A DNA stretch of 38,082 bases from Candidatus Desulfaltia bathyphila (lineage in GTDB: Bacteria; Desulfobacterota; Desulfobacteria; Desulfobacterales; ETH-SRB1): positions 1-38,082 of the forward strand of contig JACNLL010000054.1 of NCBI GenBank assembly GCA_014381545.1, read 5' to 3'. How positions within the stretch are numbered: the stretch's first letter is position 1; the number at the start of each line of letters is the position of its first letter. The notes under the pieces are model-generated. The model was not told the DNA's origin and did no database searches. It saw only the letters and a program-made list of their open reading frames with translations. The position numbers and the translations under genes are program-made. Below are positions 21,701 through 30,287 of this stretch, piece after piece.

Positions 21701-22055
21701 TCATACCAAGTGCACCGGTTGCAGACATTGCGAAATCGCCTGTTCTCTTAATCATGTGGCCGGAGTTGCCAATCCGAGAAGAGCCAGGATCAGAGTTTTC
21801 AGAGAAGGTACCACCTATTTTCCGACTATTGCCGGCCCTTTTGTGGATGCTGCCTGCACGTCAAAAAATGATCTGATTATCGGTGATCAAACTTATAATA
21901 TGTGTCTCATCTGCAGGGCATCATGTCCTGAGAAGCCATTTTTTATTGAAGCCGAAACAGGTATCCCCTTAAAATGTGATTTTTGCGGTATCCCGCCGAG
22001 TCCTTCTTGCGTTACATGGTGCAATAGCGGGGCATTGGAGCTTGTAGAAGATTAA
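21681..22055 (+). CDS. Multi-cluster ferredoxin subunit (AorA/BamC-like)
   Basis: A 124-residue protein with 12 Cys: [11 protein letters not shown] at residues 11-21, then Cys59, 75, 78 and 82 (CLICRASC), 98 and 101 (CDFC), 109 and 113. This pattern resembles the polyferredoxin small subunits that accompany AOR-family enzymes, such as AorA of Aromatoleum and BamC of the Bam complex. It would pass electrons between the tungsten subunit and the Hdr module. Its start lies inside the AOR gene (20-nt overlap; GGAGG at 21669-21673), which ties its translation to AOR. A repeat palindrome follows before hdrA. Confidence 0.88.
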   Translation: MARIKIDHTKCTGCRHCEIACSLNHVAGVANPRRARIRVFREGTTYFPTIAGPFVDAACTSKNDLIIGDQTYNMCLICRASCPEKPFFIEAETGIPLKCDFCGIPPSPSCVTWCNSGALELVED

Positions 22056-22061
22056 ACATAT

Positions 22062-22093
22062 GGTCGAGTAGTCAACCACTTGACCACTCGACC
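22062..22093. repeat. Palindromic repeat of GGTCGAGT/ACTCGACC
   Basis: GGTCGAGT (22062-22069) and ACTCGACC (22086-22093) are exact inverted copies; AGTCAA and TTGACC between them also nearly pair, closing on CCAC. Related sequence occurs at 19404-19421. It is an intergenic repeat within the operon. Confidence 0.65.
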
Positions 22094-22102
22094 AATATCA
22101 AA

Positions 22103-25100
22103 ATGAAAACTGATACCTCACATAATCTCGTTGGCGCTGTAATGGTTGTTGGGGGTGGAATTGCCGGAATTCAGGCAGCCATGGATCTGGCTGATGCCGG
22201 CTTTTATGTCTATCTGATCGAACGCTCATCGGCCATAGGCGGTATTATGGCCGGTCTGGACAAGACCTTTCCAACCAACGACTGTGCCATTTGAATACTG
22301 GCGCCCAAGCTGGTGGAGGCCGGTCGGTCTCCTAACATAGAGATCATTGCAAACGCTGAGCTTCAAGAAGTTTCCGGCAGCGCCGGGGACTTTCGTGTAA
22401 AGATATTGCGACGGCCCCGTTATGTGGATGTAACAAAATGTACAGGATGCGGAGTATGCAGCCAGTATTGCCCTGTTATCATACCCGATCCCCATGATCA
22501 GAACTTGTCCGGCAAAAAAGCTATTGATATCCTTTATACGCAAGCAGTGCCTTCCGCCTATTTCGTTGATTCCGATTATTGCCTTTTTTTGAACAAACAA
22601 GAGTGCAAGCAATGTACACGGGCATGCCAGATCGGGGCTGTTAATTTTGATCAAAAACCGGAAGTTGTCGACTACCAGGTTGGCGCTATTATTCTGACTA
22701 CAGGCTTTAAGGAGTTTGATCCGGACCGCATCAGCGCTTACCACTACAATGACTCTCCCAATATCGTTACCGGCCTTGAATTTGAGCGTATATCAAGTGC
22801 GTCCGGTCCATATATGGGAAAGATTCAAAGGCCGTCGGATTTAAAAAAACCGGAAAGGATCGCCTTTATTCTATGCGCGGGTTCCCGTTCCAGTGTTTCG
22901 GGCAACAGCTACTGCTCATCGGTTTGTTGCAAGTACGCTGTTAAAGACGCTATAGTCGCTCTGGAACATGAGCCGGATCTTGATATTACGATATTTTTTA
23001 TAGATATGCGGATGCACGGCAAGGGGCTGGAGAATTTTTATGAACGGGCAAAGGAATCCGGGGTGAAATTCATTCGCTCCAGAGTTTCCGATGTCAAACC
23101 TGATTCACATACAGAGGATATCACCGTAAAATATATTGCTGAGGATAGTTCATTACAAGAAGAAACATTTAACCTGATTATACTTCCCATGGGTCTGGAA
23201 GCTTCTCACGGAAATTTTGCCCTGGCCAGGGCAACAGGTATCGATCTCAATCAATACGGTTTTTGCCGAACCGGTCTGTTTCATCCTCTTTCGTGCACAA
23301 GAGAGGGGATATATGTTGCAGGTGGATTTCGAGGGCCTATGGCCCTTCCTGATACTGTTACGCAAGCAAGCGGCGCTGCTGTATGTGCGGCCGAACTCCT
23401 CTTTCCGGCTCGTCGGACACTCATCTCGGAAAAACAATTCCCGGAGGAACGTTCTGTTGAAGAGGAAAATTTACGGATTGGGGTGTTTGTTTGTAACTGC
23501 GGGAAGAATATCAACGGAGTTGTGGATGTGCCGGAAGTCAAAAAATATGCCGCCAGACTTACCGATGTTGTCATGAGCGCTGACAATCTTTACTCATGCT
23601 CCGAAGATGCCCAGAGGTTGATCAAGGAAACCATTGTCAGGGAAAAACTAAACCGTGTTGTTATTGCAGCCTGTACTCCGAGGACTCATGAACCACTATT
23701 TCAAGAAACTACAAGAGAGGCGGGATTGAACAAATGTCTCGTTGAAATGGTAAATATCCGCGATCAATGCTCCTGGGTCCATGCCCATGAAAAGGCAGAG
23801 GCTACAAAAAAGGCAAAAGACCTGGTGCGAATGGCTGTTGCAAAGGCGAGGCTGATTCAGGCGCTTGATGAGCCTGTCATAGATGTTGTTCCAAAGGGTC
23901 TTATTATCGGTGGCGGGCTTGCCGGTATGACCGCTGCGCTCTCATTGGCCGACCAGGGTTTTGAATCCTTTCTAATTGAGAAAACAGGACAATTAGGAGG
24001 GAATCTCCATAATATACATTATACTCTGGAGGGGGAGGACCCTCAGGATTATCTCAAACAGGTTGTCGATCTGGTAAGGGAACATAAGCTTATTCAGGTT
24101 TTTACCGAAGCCGAGATTGAAAGCGTCAACGGGTTCGTGGGTAACTTCCAGACAGCGATAAATACCCTGCAGGGTTCTGAAAAGAAAATCGTGGAGTTGC
24201 AGCATGGCATCATCATTATTGCCACCGGAGCTGTTTCCTTTAGACCGGATGAATATATGTACGGGAAAAACGACCATGTAATGCTGCAGCATGAACTGGA
24301 AGGACAGTTGGCCTCCAGCCGGTTTGTCCCGGGTGACAAAGACTCCGTTGTCATGATTCAGTGTGTCGGTTCCCGGGATGATAAGCATCGGTATTGCAGC
24401 AGTATCTGCTGCAGTATGGCGGTCAAAAACGCACTGAAAATTAAAGAAATCAATCCTTCAACCAATGTATATATCCTTTACAGGGATATGAGAACATACG
24501 GATTTCATGAAGATTATTACGTACAGGCCAGAAAGCAGGGAGTTGTATTTATCCGGTATGACAGGAATTACAAACCGGAAGTTGCTGAAGTTGATGGAAG
24601 ATTGCAGGTGACCGTAAGAGACCTGCTTATTAACAAGGATGTAGTTGTTGATGCAAGGCTCCTCGCTCTAAGTACAGCAATTGTTCCGCAGAAAGATGAT
24701 ATATTAGAACGGGCATTGCCGGTGCCCCGATCAGAAGACGGCTTTTTCCTGGAGTCACATGTCCAGTTAAAGCCGGTCGATTCATACCTTGACGGGATTT
24801 ACATATGCGGCATGGCTCAGTTTCCAAAAACCATTGACGAAGCAATTGCCCAGGCTAAAGCCGCGGCATCCAAAGCCGGAATTCTTCTTGCCAGAGGATA
24901 TGTAAAGGCTGAACCGGTTATCTCATCATGTGATCCAGATATATGCGTTGGCTGCGGTATTTGTGAATATTTTTGCCCCTACAATGCCATCAAGATGAAA
25001 AAGGTAGGGAAACGGAAAAAGGCGGAAATCATTACTGCTGCGTGTAAAGGTTGCGGGGTTTGCGCTTCATATTGTCCGACCAGGGCTATTAGTATGGGCA

Positions 25101-25180
25101 GGTTTACAGACGATCAGATTGTCGCCCAAATCGAGGCTTTTGGGGAAACAGTTATGGTTAAGGAACAAAAGGCATGGTGA
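22103..25180 (+). CDS. Selenocysteine-containing HdrA-like flavoprotein (BamE-like)
   Basis: A 1025-residue HdrA-type protein read through an in-frame TGA at 22292-22294 as Sec64. The context TNDCAI[13 protein letters not shown] aligns with the HdrA site where most members have Cys. The upstream part has the FAD motif [19 protein letters not shown]. After the Sec come one ferredoxin-like segment ([21 protein letters not shown]), the HdrA core ([26 protein letters not shown]), a second FAD motif ([19 protein letters not shown]) and a C-terminal 2x[4Fe-4S] unit ([24 protein letters not shown]). The double length fits large HdrA proteins of sulfate reducers and BamE. The 3' end overlaps mvhD by 7 nt. 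A single-base error could mimic a stop, but the flanking identity and stem support Sec. Confidence 0.9.
22292..22324 (+). other. UGA Sec codon with candidate SECIS stem (HdrA)
   Basis: The TGA at 22292-22294 is followed at once by a hairpin: ACTGGC (22297-22302) pairs with GCCGGT (22319-22324), and the apex can form CCA/UGG (22305-22307 and 22311-22313). Bacterial SECIS elements lie directly after UGA and present a G-U-containing loop, which fits. selA, selB and selC are not in this window. Confidence 0.7.
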
Positions 25181-25887
25181 ATGAACCTAAAATACTTGGT
25201 TTTTTATGCCACTGGTGCTGTTATGCGGCGGCAGATGCAGCAGGCGTGGCCCGGTTTCAATATCCGCCCAATATTCGTGTCATCAGGGTGATGTGTGCCG
25301 GAAGGATAGACCCTCTCTTCATTCTGGATGGATTTCTCAATGGAGCAGACGGAATATTTGTGGGCGGGTGACACCTTGGGGAGTGTCATTACCGGTCCGG
25401 TAATTACGAAGCCATAAACAGAATTGCGCTTATCAGAATCATCCTCGAAAACCTTCGGGTCAACACAACAAGGGTCGCTTTAGAATGGGTATCCGCGGCT
25501 GAAGCCCCCCGTTTTACGCAGGCAATCACGGAATTTACCGACCGTATCCGGAGTCTTGGCGCCATGGGGGATAGTGAAGGTTTAGACCATCAAATATTAA
25601 TGCACAAGATAAGAGCGGCCCGGATGTCTCTGGAGAGGATGAAGCTGCGGATGGCTTTTGCAAAGCAGGCAAAACAGATGAAAAAAGAGGGGACATATGG
25701 TCGGTTTCCCTCTGAAGAAAAATTAACAACAACCCTCATGAATGAAATGACCCTTTATGAGGCATTCTTGTATTTGGAAGAAGGAAAACGCTCGGCCTCG
25801 GAGTTATCTGAACTGCTCAATGTTTCTGAGGATCGGGTAGCGTCCTGTATCGAGACCCTGAGAAAGAAAAAAATCTGGCAGGGATAG
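25174..25887 (+). CDS. Selenocysteine-containing MvhD-like subunit (BamF-like)
   Basis: A 237-residue protein read through TGA 25369-25371 as Sec66. The N-terminal [34 protein letters not shown] and GADGIFVGG-Sec-HLGECHY follow the MvhD/VhuD family, in which this position is Cys or, in Methanococcales VhuD, Sec. The family carries a [2Fe-2S] cluster between Hdr and its electron partner. After a 130-residue MvhD core there is a C-terminal extension of about 105 residues. It is helical and ends with a winged-helix-like segment ([27 protein letters not shown]). The gene overlaps hdrA by 7 nt and hdrC starts 8 bp later. Without read-through the two halves are useless fragments, which also argues for Sec. 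Confidence 0.9.
25369..25388 (+). other. UGA Sec codon with candidate SECIS stem (MvhD)
   Basis: GACAC (25370-25374) pairs exactly with GTGTC (25383-25387) around the loop CTTGGGGA; GGT before and ACC after can extend the stem with a small bulge. The UGA forms the base of the stem, as in fdhF-type bacterial SECIS elements. Confidence 0.72.
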
Positions 25888-25895
25888 GGTAGTGT

Positions 25896-26363
25896 ATGGA
25901 GAAAGTTTTTTTACAAAAAGCAGATCCGAATTTCAAAGACGAGATAGCCAAAAAGATAGGACTGGAGGAGATTAAACCGTGCTATTCATGCGGTTCGTGT
26001 ACTGGTGTCTGTCCGGTACACGAGGTTATAGATGATTTTGATCCACGGCGTATCATACATATGATAGTTCTTGGAATGAGAAGGGAAGTTCTTTCGTCTG
26101 ATCTGATCTGGTTTTGCTGTCTCTGTAATTCCTGTTATTTTGTCTGCCCTCAAGGCATACGGTTTAGCAGGATATCCACTGAACTGCAGAAAATGGCTTT
26201 GGCTGAAGGATATGTGGACGAAGAATTTTTAAAAGGTCTTTTGCCTGTTAACGATTTTTTGCAGGATTTATGTCGCAGAACACTGTTTCAGAAGGTAAAA
26301 GAAGGCTTTCACGGATCTCATGTGATGCCCTGCTGGCGGAAATATACAGTAAAAAACGGTTAA
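25896..26363 (+). CDS. HdrC-like iron-sulfur subunit
   Basis: A 155-residue protein with two [4Fe-4S] motifs typical of HdrC: CYSCGSCTGVCPVHE (residues about 29-43) and CCLCNSCYFVCPQGI (about 71-85). The segment DFDPRRIIHMIVLGMR between them is a family hallmark. HdrC normally joins HdrA to HdrB, the CCG-domain disulfide reductase, but no HdrB lies here. The partner is therefore more likely the AOR module, as BamD-type subunits are in Bam complexes. It follows mvhD by 8 bp. About 170 bp of repeat-rich DNA separates it from nuoE. Confidence 0.88.
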   Translation: MEKVFLQKADPNFKDEIAKKIGLEEIKPCYSCGSCTGVCPVHEVIDDFDPRRIIHMIVLGMRREVLSSDLIWFCCLCNSCYFVCPQGIRFSRISTELQKMALAEGYVDEEFLKGLLPVNDFLQDLCRRTLFQKVKEGFHGSHVMPCWRKYTVKNG

Positions 26364-26365
26364 CA

Positions 26366-26494
26366 GTTCACGGTTCACAGTTTTTTTAATGAATTTTGTA
26401 ATGATTGAAGCATGGCAACTACTCAGCTTCACGGTTTACAGTTAACAGTTTTATGTTTTGATCAGCCGTGAACCGTGAACTGTGAACCGTGAAC
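26366..26494. repeat. Inverted GTTCACGGTTCACAG repeats
   Basis: GTTCACGGTTCACAG (26366-26380) and its exact complement (26480-26494) flank about 100 bp that contain more partial copies in both directions. The left copy is followed by seven T. The hdrC-nuoE gap may thus hold a weak terminator-like or messenger-stabilising structure. A related short copy occurs at 8779-8786. Confidence 0.7.
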
Positions 26495-26534
26495 GGTCAC
26501 AAATGTATAATGCTTTATCTGATAGGGCTTAACT

Positions 26535-27002
26535 ATGGATATTGAAAAGGTTGACCGCATTTTAGAAGAACATGAATACAGGCATTCAGCAATAATTGGT
26601 ATCATGCAGGATGTACAGGACATTGAGAACTATCTGCCTGAAGAGACCCTTCGTTATATTTCTGATAAGCTGGAACTGAACCTGACCAAGATCTTTGATG
26701 TTGCTACCTTTTACAAGGCGTTCAGTCTTGTGCCGAGGGGACGTCATACTATCAAGGTTTGTTGCGGAACTGCGTGTCATCTTGCCGGAGCAGCGCGTAA
26801 TCTCGATCAGGTAGAGAGAACGTTGCATATCAAAGCGGAGGAAACAACGGATGACCGGATGTTCTCAATAGAAACAGTCAACTGTCTTGGGGCTTGCGCT
26901 CTGGCGCCTGTTGTAGTGGTGGACGAGGATTATTATGATGCGGTAAAGCCTGGAAAGATAGAAAAGATTTTATCATATTACCGCTCAGAGTCAGAGAGGT
27001 AA
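26535..27002 (+). CDS. NuoE-like [2Fe-2S] subunit
   Basis: A 155-residue thioredoxin-fold ferredoxin of the NuoE/HndA type. The cluster ligands are visible as CCGTACH (CxxxxC) near residue 76 and NCLGACALAPVVVVDEDYY (CxxxC) near 117. The N-terminal helices (HSAIIGIMQDVQDIENYLPEETLRYI) match the family. It passes electrons to or from the NADH:flavin subunit encoded next door, 4 bp downstream. In Bam clusters the equivalent is BamG. The ATG lacks a strong Shine-Dalgarno. Confidence 0.92.
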   Translation: MDIEKVDRILEEHEYRHSAIIGIMQDVQDIENYLPEETLRYISDKLELNLTKIFDVATFYKAFSLVPRGRHTIKVCCGTACHLAGAARNLDQVERTLHIKAEETTDDRMFSIETVNCLGACALAPVVVVDEDYYDAVKPGKIEKILSYYRSESER

Positions 27003-27006
27003 AAGG

Positions 27007-28860
27007 TTGCAGAAGATTAGAACCATATCGGATTTAGAGGATATAAGGGAATCAATTCTTCAAGACAAGGATTCCGAAAAGACGATAATTAGGCTATGCC
27101 TCAGCACTGGTTGCCGTGCACAAAAGTCTTTAAAGGTTAATGAGGCTCTTGAGAATGAGATCAAAAAATATGGTTTGCAGAACAAAATAGAGATCAAAAA
27201 GACCGGTTGCCACGGTTTTTGTGAGATGGGTCCGATTATGGTTATAGAGCCGGCCAATATTTTCTATTGCAATGTCAAACCCAAATATGCCGGAGATATT
27301 ATATCGGAAACGGTTTTAAATGGAAATGTTATAAACAGGCTGTTGTGGAAGGATCCGCTCACGAAGGAATTAACAAAGACCGAAAAAGATTTTCCGGTAT
27401 ACAGAAAACAGAGAAAGAATGTTTTTTATAACAGCGGCAAGATTGACCCGACAGATATAGATGACTATATCGCAGCCGGTGGATATTCTGCCCTCGGTAA
27501 AGCGTTGGCTACGATGACCCCGCCAGAAATCGTGAAAACGGTTGTTGACTCCGGCTTGCGAGGACGAGGCGGTGGCGGATTTCCAACAGGAATAAAATGG
27601 AGGATTTGCAGCGCTGCTCCCGGTGATATCAAGTATATTATTGCCAATGGTGATGAAGGAGACCCAGGCGCTTTTATGGACCGGAGCCTCATGGAAGGCG
27701 ACCCGCACGCTATTATTGAGGGAATGATAATAGCCGCCTTTGCAATCGGGGCAAATCAGGGATTTATCTATATCAGAAAGGAATATCCTATAGCAATCGA
27801 TCACTTATCGATTGCTATCAAACAGGCGGAAGAATGCGGCCTTCTCGGAAACGATATTCTGGGCACCGGTTTTAATTTTACAATCAAGATAGATAGAGGG
27901 GCAGGCGCATTTGTATGCGGTGAAGAGACCGCCCTTATGATTTCGATCGAGGGTAGAAGCGGCATTCCGAGATCCAGGCCTCCTTACCCGGCATTTGAAG
28001 GATTGTGGGGGAAACCGACGGTTATTAACAATGTGGAGACCTTTGCCAACATTCCCAAGATAATATTAAAAGGGGCTGATTGGTATAGTAGTATTGGAAC
28101 ATCTACCAGCAAAGGGACAAAAATATTTTCACTTGTCGGCAAGGTTAGAAATACCGGTTTGATCGAAGTGGAGATGGGAACCACTCTTCGCGAAATTATT
28201 TTTGATATAGGAGGAGGTGTTAGAAAGGGAAAGCGTTTCAAGGCTGTCCAAACCGGCGGTCCATCTGGTGGGTGTATCCCCATCAGCAGGATAGATATGC
28301 CGATCGATTATGACAGCCTGAAAGATGCGGGCGCCATCATGGGTTCGGGGGGCATGATCGTGATGGATGAAACATCCTGTATGGTCGATGTTGCCAGGTA
28401 TTTTATTAACTTCTTGTTGTTTGAATCATGCGGAAAGTGTATCCCGTGCAGGGAAGGGCTGAAGCAGATGCATCATATCCTTACGAATATTTGCGAGGGC
28501 CTGGGAGAAAAGGGAGATATTGAAAGGCTTGAGGAGCTTGCGCATTTTATGATGGCCACCTCTTTGTGCGGGCTGGGCGGAACTGCGCCAAACCCTGTGT
28601 TAAGCACTATCCGTTATTTTCGTGATGAATATGATGCCCATATATATGATAAGAAATGCTCGGCAGGTGTATGTAAGAACCTGTTTGAATACGTTATTGA
28701 TGCGGAATTATGCAATGGTTGCACTATTTGTAAATTGAAATGTCCGGAAAAGGCGATTTCGGGTGAAAAGAAAAAGCCGCACAGTATAAATCCCCTGCTT
28801 TGTATTAAGTGTGGTATCTGTTTTAATCTATGTAAACGAGAAGCAATTCGAGTCAAATAG
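27007..28860 (+). CDS. NuoF-like NADH-binding subunit with extra ferredoxin domains
   Basis: A 617-residue NuoF/HydB/BamH-type protein starting at TTG 27007 (AGAGAGG upstream). Domains in order are a thioredoxin-like [2Fe-2S] module (CLSTGCRAQKS; GCHGFCEMGPIMVIEP, residues about 30-85), the NADH/FMN core (GLRGRGGGGFPTGIKW near 190; GDEGDPGAFMDRSLMEGDPHAIIEG near 215), the SLBB region, the [4Fe-4S] ligands SCGKCIPCREG (about 477-487) and C-terminal 2x[4Fe-4S] (CNGCTICKLKCP; CIKCGICFNLCK). The FMN can bifurcate or simply exchange electrons with NAD(H). It is translationally near nuoE, and nuoG-like follows 23 bp later. Confidence 0.94.
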   Translation: MQKIRTISDLEDIRESILQDKDSEKTIIRLCLSTGCRAQKSLKVNEALENEIKKYGLQNKIEIKKTGCHGFCEMGPIMVIEPANIFYCNVKPKYAGDIISETVLNGNVINRLLWKDPLTKELTKTEKDFPVYRKQRKNVFYNSGKIDPTDIDDYIAAGGYSALGKALATMTPPEIVKTVVDSGLRGRGGGGFPTGIKWRICSAAPGDIKYIIANGDEGDPGAFMDRSLMEGDPHAIIEGMIIAAFAIGANQGFIYIRKEYPIAIDHLSIAIKQAEECGLLGNDILGTGFNFTIKIDRGAGAFVCGEETALMISIEGRSGIPRSRPPYPAFEGLWGKPTVINNVETFANIPKIILKGADWYSSIGTSTSKGTKIFSLVGKVRNTGLIEVEMGTTLREIIFDIGGGVRKGKRFKAVQTGGPSGGCIPISRIDMPIDYDSLKDAGAIMGSGGMIVMDETSCMVDVARYFINFLLFESCGKCIPCREGLKQMHHILTNICEGLGEKGDIERLEELAHFMMATSLCGLGGTAPNPVLSTIRYFRDEYDAHIYDKKCSAGVCKNLFEYVIDAELCNGCTICKLKCPEKAISGEKKKPHSINPLLCIKCGICFNLCKREAIRVK

Positions 28861-28883
28861 TCATAGCTTACGGAGAGTGATCA

Positions 28884-29594
28884 GTGAAAGTGTCAGTAAT
28901 AATTGATGGACAGATGGTCCAGATCGAGCAGGGAGCGCCGATCATCGATGCAGCCAAGAAAGCCGGCATTTTTATTCCTACGTTATGCTACCACGAAGCC
29001 CTGAAGCCATACGGCTCCTGTTGTCTCTGTATAGTTGAAGTCATTCAAGACGGACAGCGAAGGTTGGTGACGTCCTGTAATTTTCCCGCTGCAGTAGGCA
29101 TGGAAATTTTTACCAATACCGCCAGAGTCAGGCAGAGCAGAAGGATGATTGTGGAACTGTTGCTTGTCCGGTGTCCTGATGTCCCGTTGTTACAGACTAT
29201 GGCTAAGCAGATGGGAACAGGGTTATCCAGATTTAAAACAAGAGAGGCAAACGAATGCATTTTGTGCGGCCTCTGCGTCCGTTTTTGTGAGGAGGTAGTC
29301 GGAGTCGGTGCAATAGGGCTTGCCAATCGAGGTGTTGATCGTGAGGTGGCAACACCATTTAAGATGGCATCGGATGTCTGCATAGGATGTGGTTCCTGTA
29401 CATATATATGTCCAACTGGCTGTATCAAGATGGTATCCGACAGGAAAACTCCAAACCTGCGCAGCTTGAAAATGGGAAATTGCTCCTTAGTTCCCTGCCC
29501 AAATTCTTATCAGTGCGAAACGTGTCAGATAGAGCAGGAATTCTTCAAAGATATCAAACGCGTTATTGCCGAATTTCGAAGTAAGGGACAATGA
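28884..29594 (+). CDS. NuoG-like N-terminal iron-sulfur subunit (HoxU/BamI-like)
   Basis: A 236-residue protein beginning at GTG 28884 (GGAGAG 6 nt upstream). It has an N-terminal plant-type [2Fe-2S] domain (PTLCYHEALKPYGSCCLCIVEV), then the NuoG-type His/Cys region and two [4Fe-4S] motifs (CILCGLCVRFCEEV; CIGCGSCTYICPTGCI). The C-terminal 55 residues carry more Cys (NCSLVPCPNSYQCETCQIEQEFF). It lacks the molybdopterin-like domain of full NuoG, as HoxU and BamI do. It is the last gene of the electron-transfer operon. No clear terminator follows. Confidence 0.92.
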   Translation: MKVSVIIDGQMVQIEQGAPIIDAAKKAGIFIPTLCYHEALKPYGSCCLCIVEVIQDGQRRLVTSCNFPAAVGMEIFTNTARVRQSRRMIVELLLVRCPDVPLLQTMAKQMGTGLSRFKTREANECILCGLCVRFCEEVVGVGAIGLANRGVDREVATPFKMASDVCIGCGSCTYICPTGCIKMVSDRKTPNLRSLKMGNCSLVPCPNSYQCETCQIEQEFFKDIKRVIAEFRSKGQ

Positions 29595-29787
29595 CAAATT
29601 TTCGCTTATAACAGGCCGGAAGGGAAGCTGAGCCACGGCAGGACTTCACTTTGCTCGCAATGACGTGTTTTTCGAGTTGATAAATTCTATAATGCCCCAA
29701 CTTTTGGGGTAGTACCTTCTTGAACCCGTGTTTTACCGCGGCGGATCTTGACAAGCGGAAAATCGATAGCTGCTTTTTGGGAATAGT

Positions 29788-30105
29788 CTAATTCCTTCCT
29801 GTCAATAAGGCTATAAGCAAACCCTCTTCGCGACAGCGACCTTCATGAGCACATTTCATTCGAGTTTTTTCAAAGTAATTAAGGGGCGCAAGGCAGTTGA
29901 ATGCACTGGCATTTACGCTATCTTCCGAATGAGCCATACCATCGTAAACCAGCTTCTTTTTCTTTCGCAGTATTTCTACCCCCAGGGCAAGATCGGGGCA
30001 ATCATCCTTAAATCTGGGGCATGAAAAGCAGCGCTCATAAAATTTCAGAGGGGCCTGACAGTCAAATTCGATGGCATGGATTATTCCTGACCTGGCATTT
30101 TTCAT
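29788..30105 (-). CDS. Cys-rich hypothetical protein with internal repeat
   Basis: A 105-residue protein made of two related halves: FDCQAPLKFYERC (residues about 14-26) and FNCLAPLNYFEK (about 69-80), each followed by spaced Cys (C..C..C). Nine Cys in total suggest zinc or iron-sulfur binding, or a set of structural disulfides. I do not recognise the family. AAAAAGGATG (complement of about 30109-30118) is a fair Shine-Dalgarno. It lies downstream of the RecA-like/XRE/cupin regulator gene on the same strand, 182 bp away. The 29595-29787 gap holds only a CCCCAA/TTGGGG hairpin (29695-29709) and low-complexity remnants. Confidence 0.7.
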   Translation of the reverse strand: MKNARSGIIHAIEFDCQAPLKFYERCFSCPRFKDDCPDLALGVEILRKKKKLVYDGMAHSEDSVNASAFNCLAPLNYFEKTRMKCAHEGRCREEGLLIALLTGRN

Positions 30106-30287
30106 AATTCATCCTTTTTTAGTTCGATATTGGTGTTTATACATACAAAATAATATTATTTCTACTAAATTTTATTAATATATGTTAGCGATACTAATTG
30201 TCAAGTTATTATTAATTCTGTAGTCGTTCATGGCTTGAAACTTGAAATTGGAAATTTGGAAGAGATGAAACGAGGTTTCGTGAACGC

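Noticed and set aside
22103-22294. A separate 63-aa gene ending at TGA 22294, followed by a second gene from 22313
   Set aside because: The frame continues with conserved HdrA sequence right across the TGA, and a stem follows it, so one selenoprotein gene is the better reading.
25564-25887. A separate 107-aa gene starting at 25564
   Set aside because: It is in frame with the MvhD N-terminus and the segment between encodes conserved MvhD sequence; the internal ATG is just a methionine of the longer protein.
26366-26494. Possible CRISPR array in the repeat-rich hdrC-nuoE gap
   Set aside because: Copies are short, occur in both orientations, vary in length and lack regular unique spacers.
19859-29594. 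Confident naming as benzoyl-CoA reductase bamB-bamI
   Set aside because: The AOR subunit does not clearly read as BamB and no benzoate pathway genes are visible, so only a Bam-like architecture is claimed.
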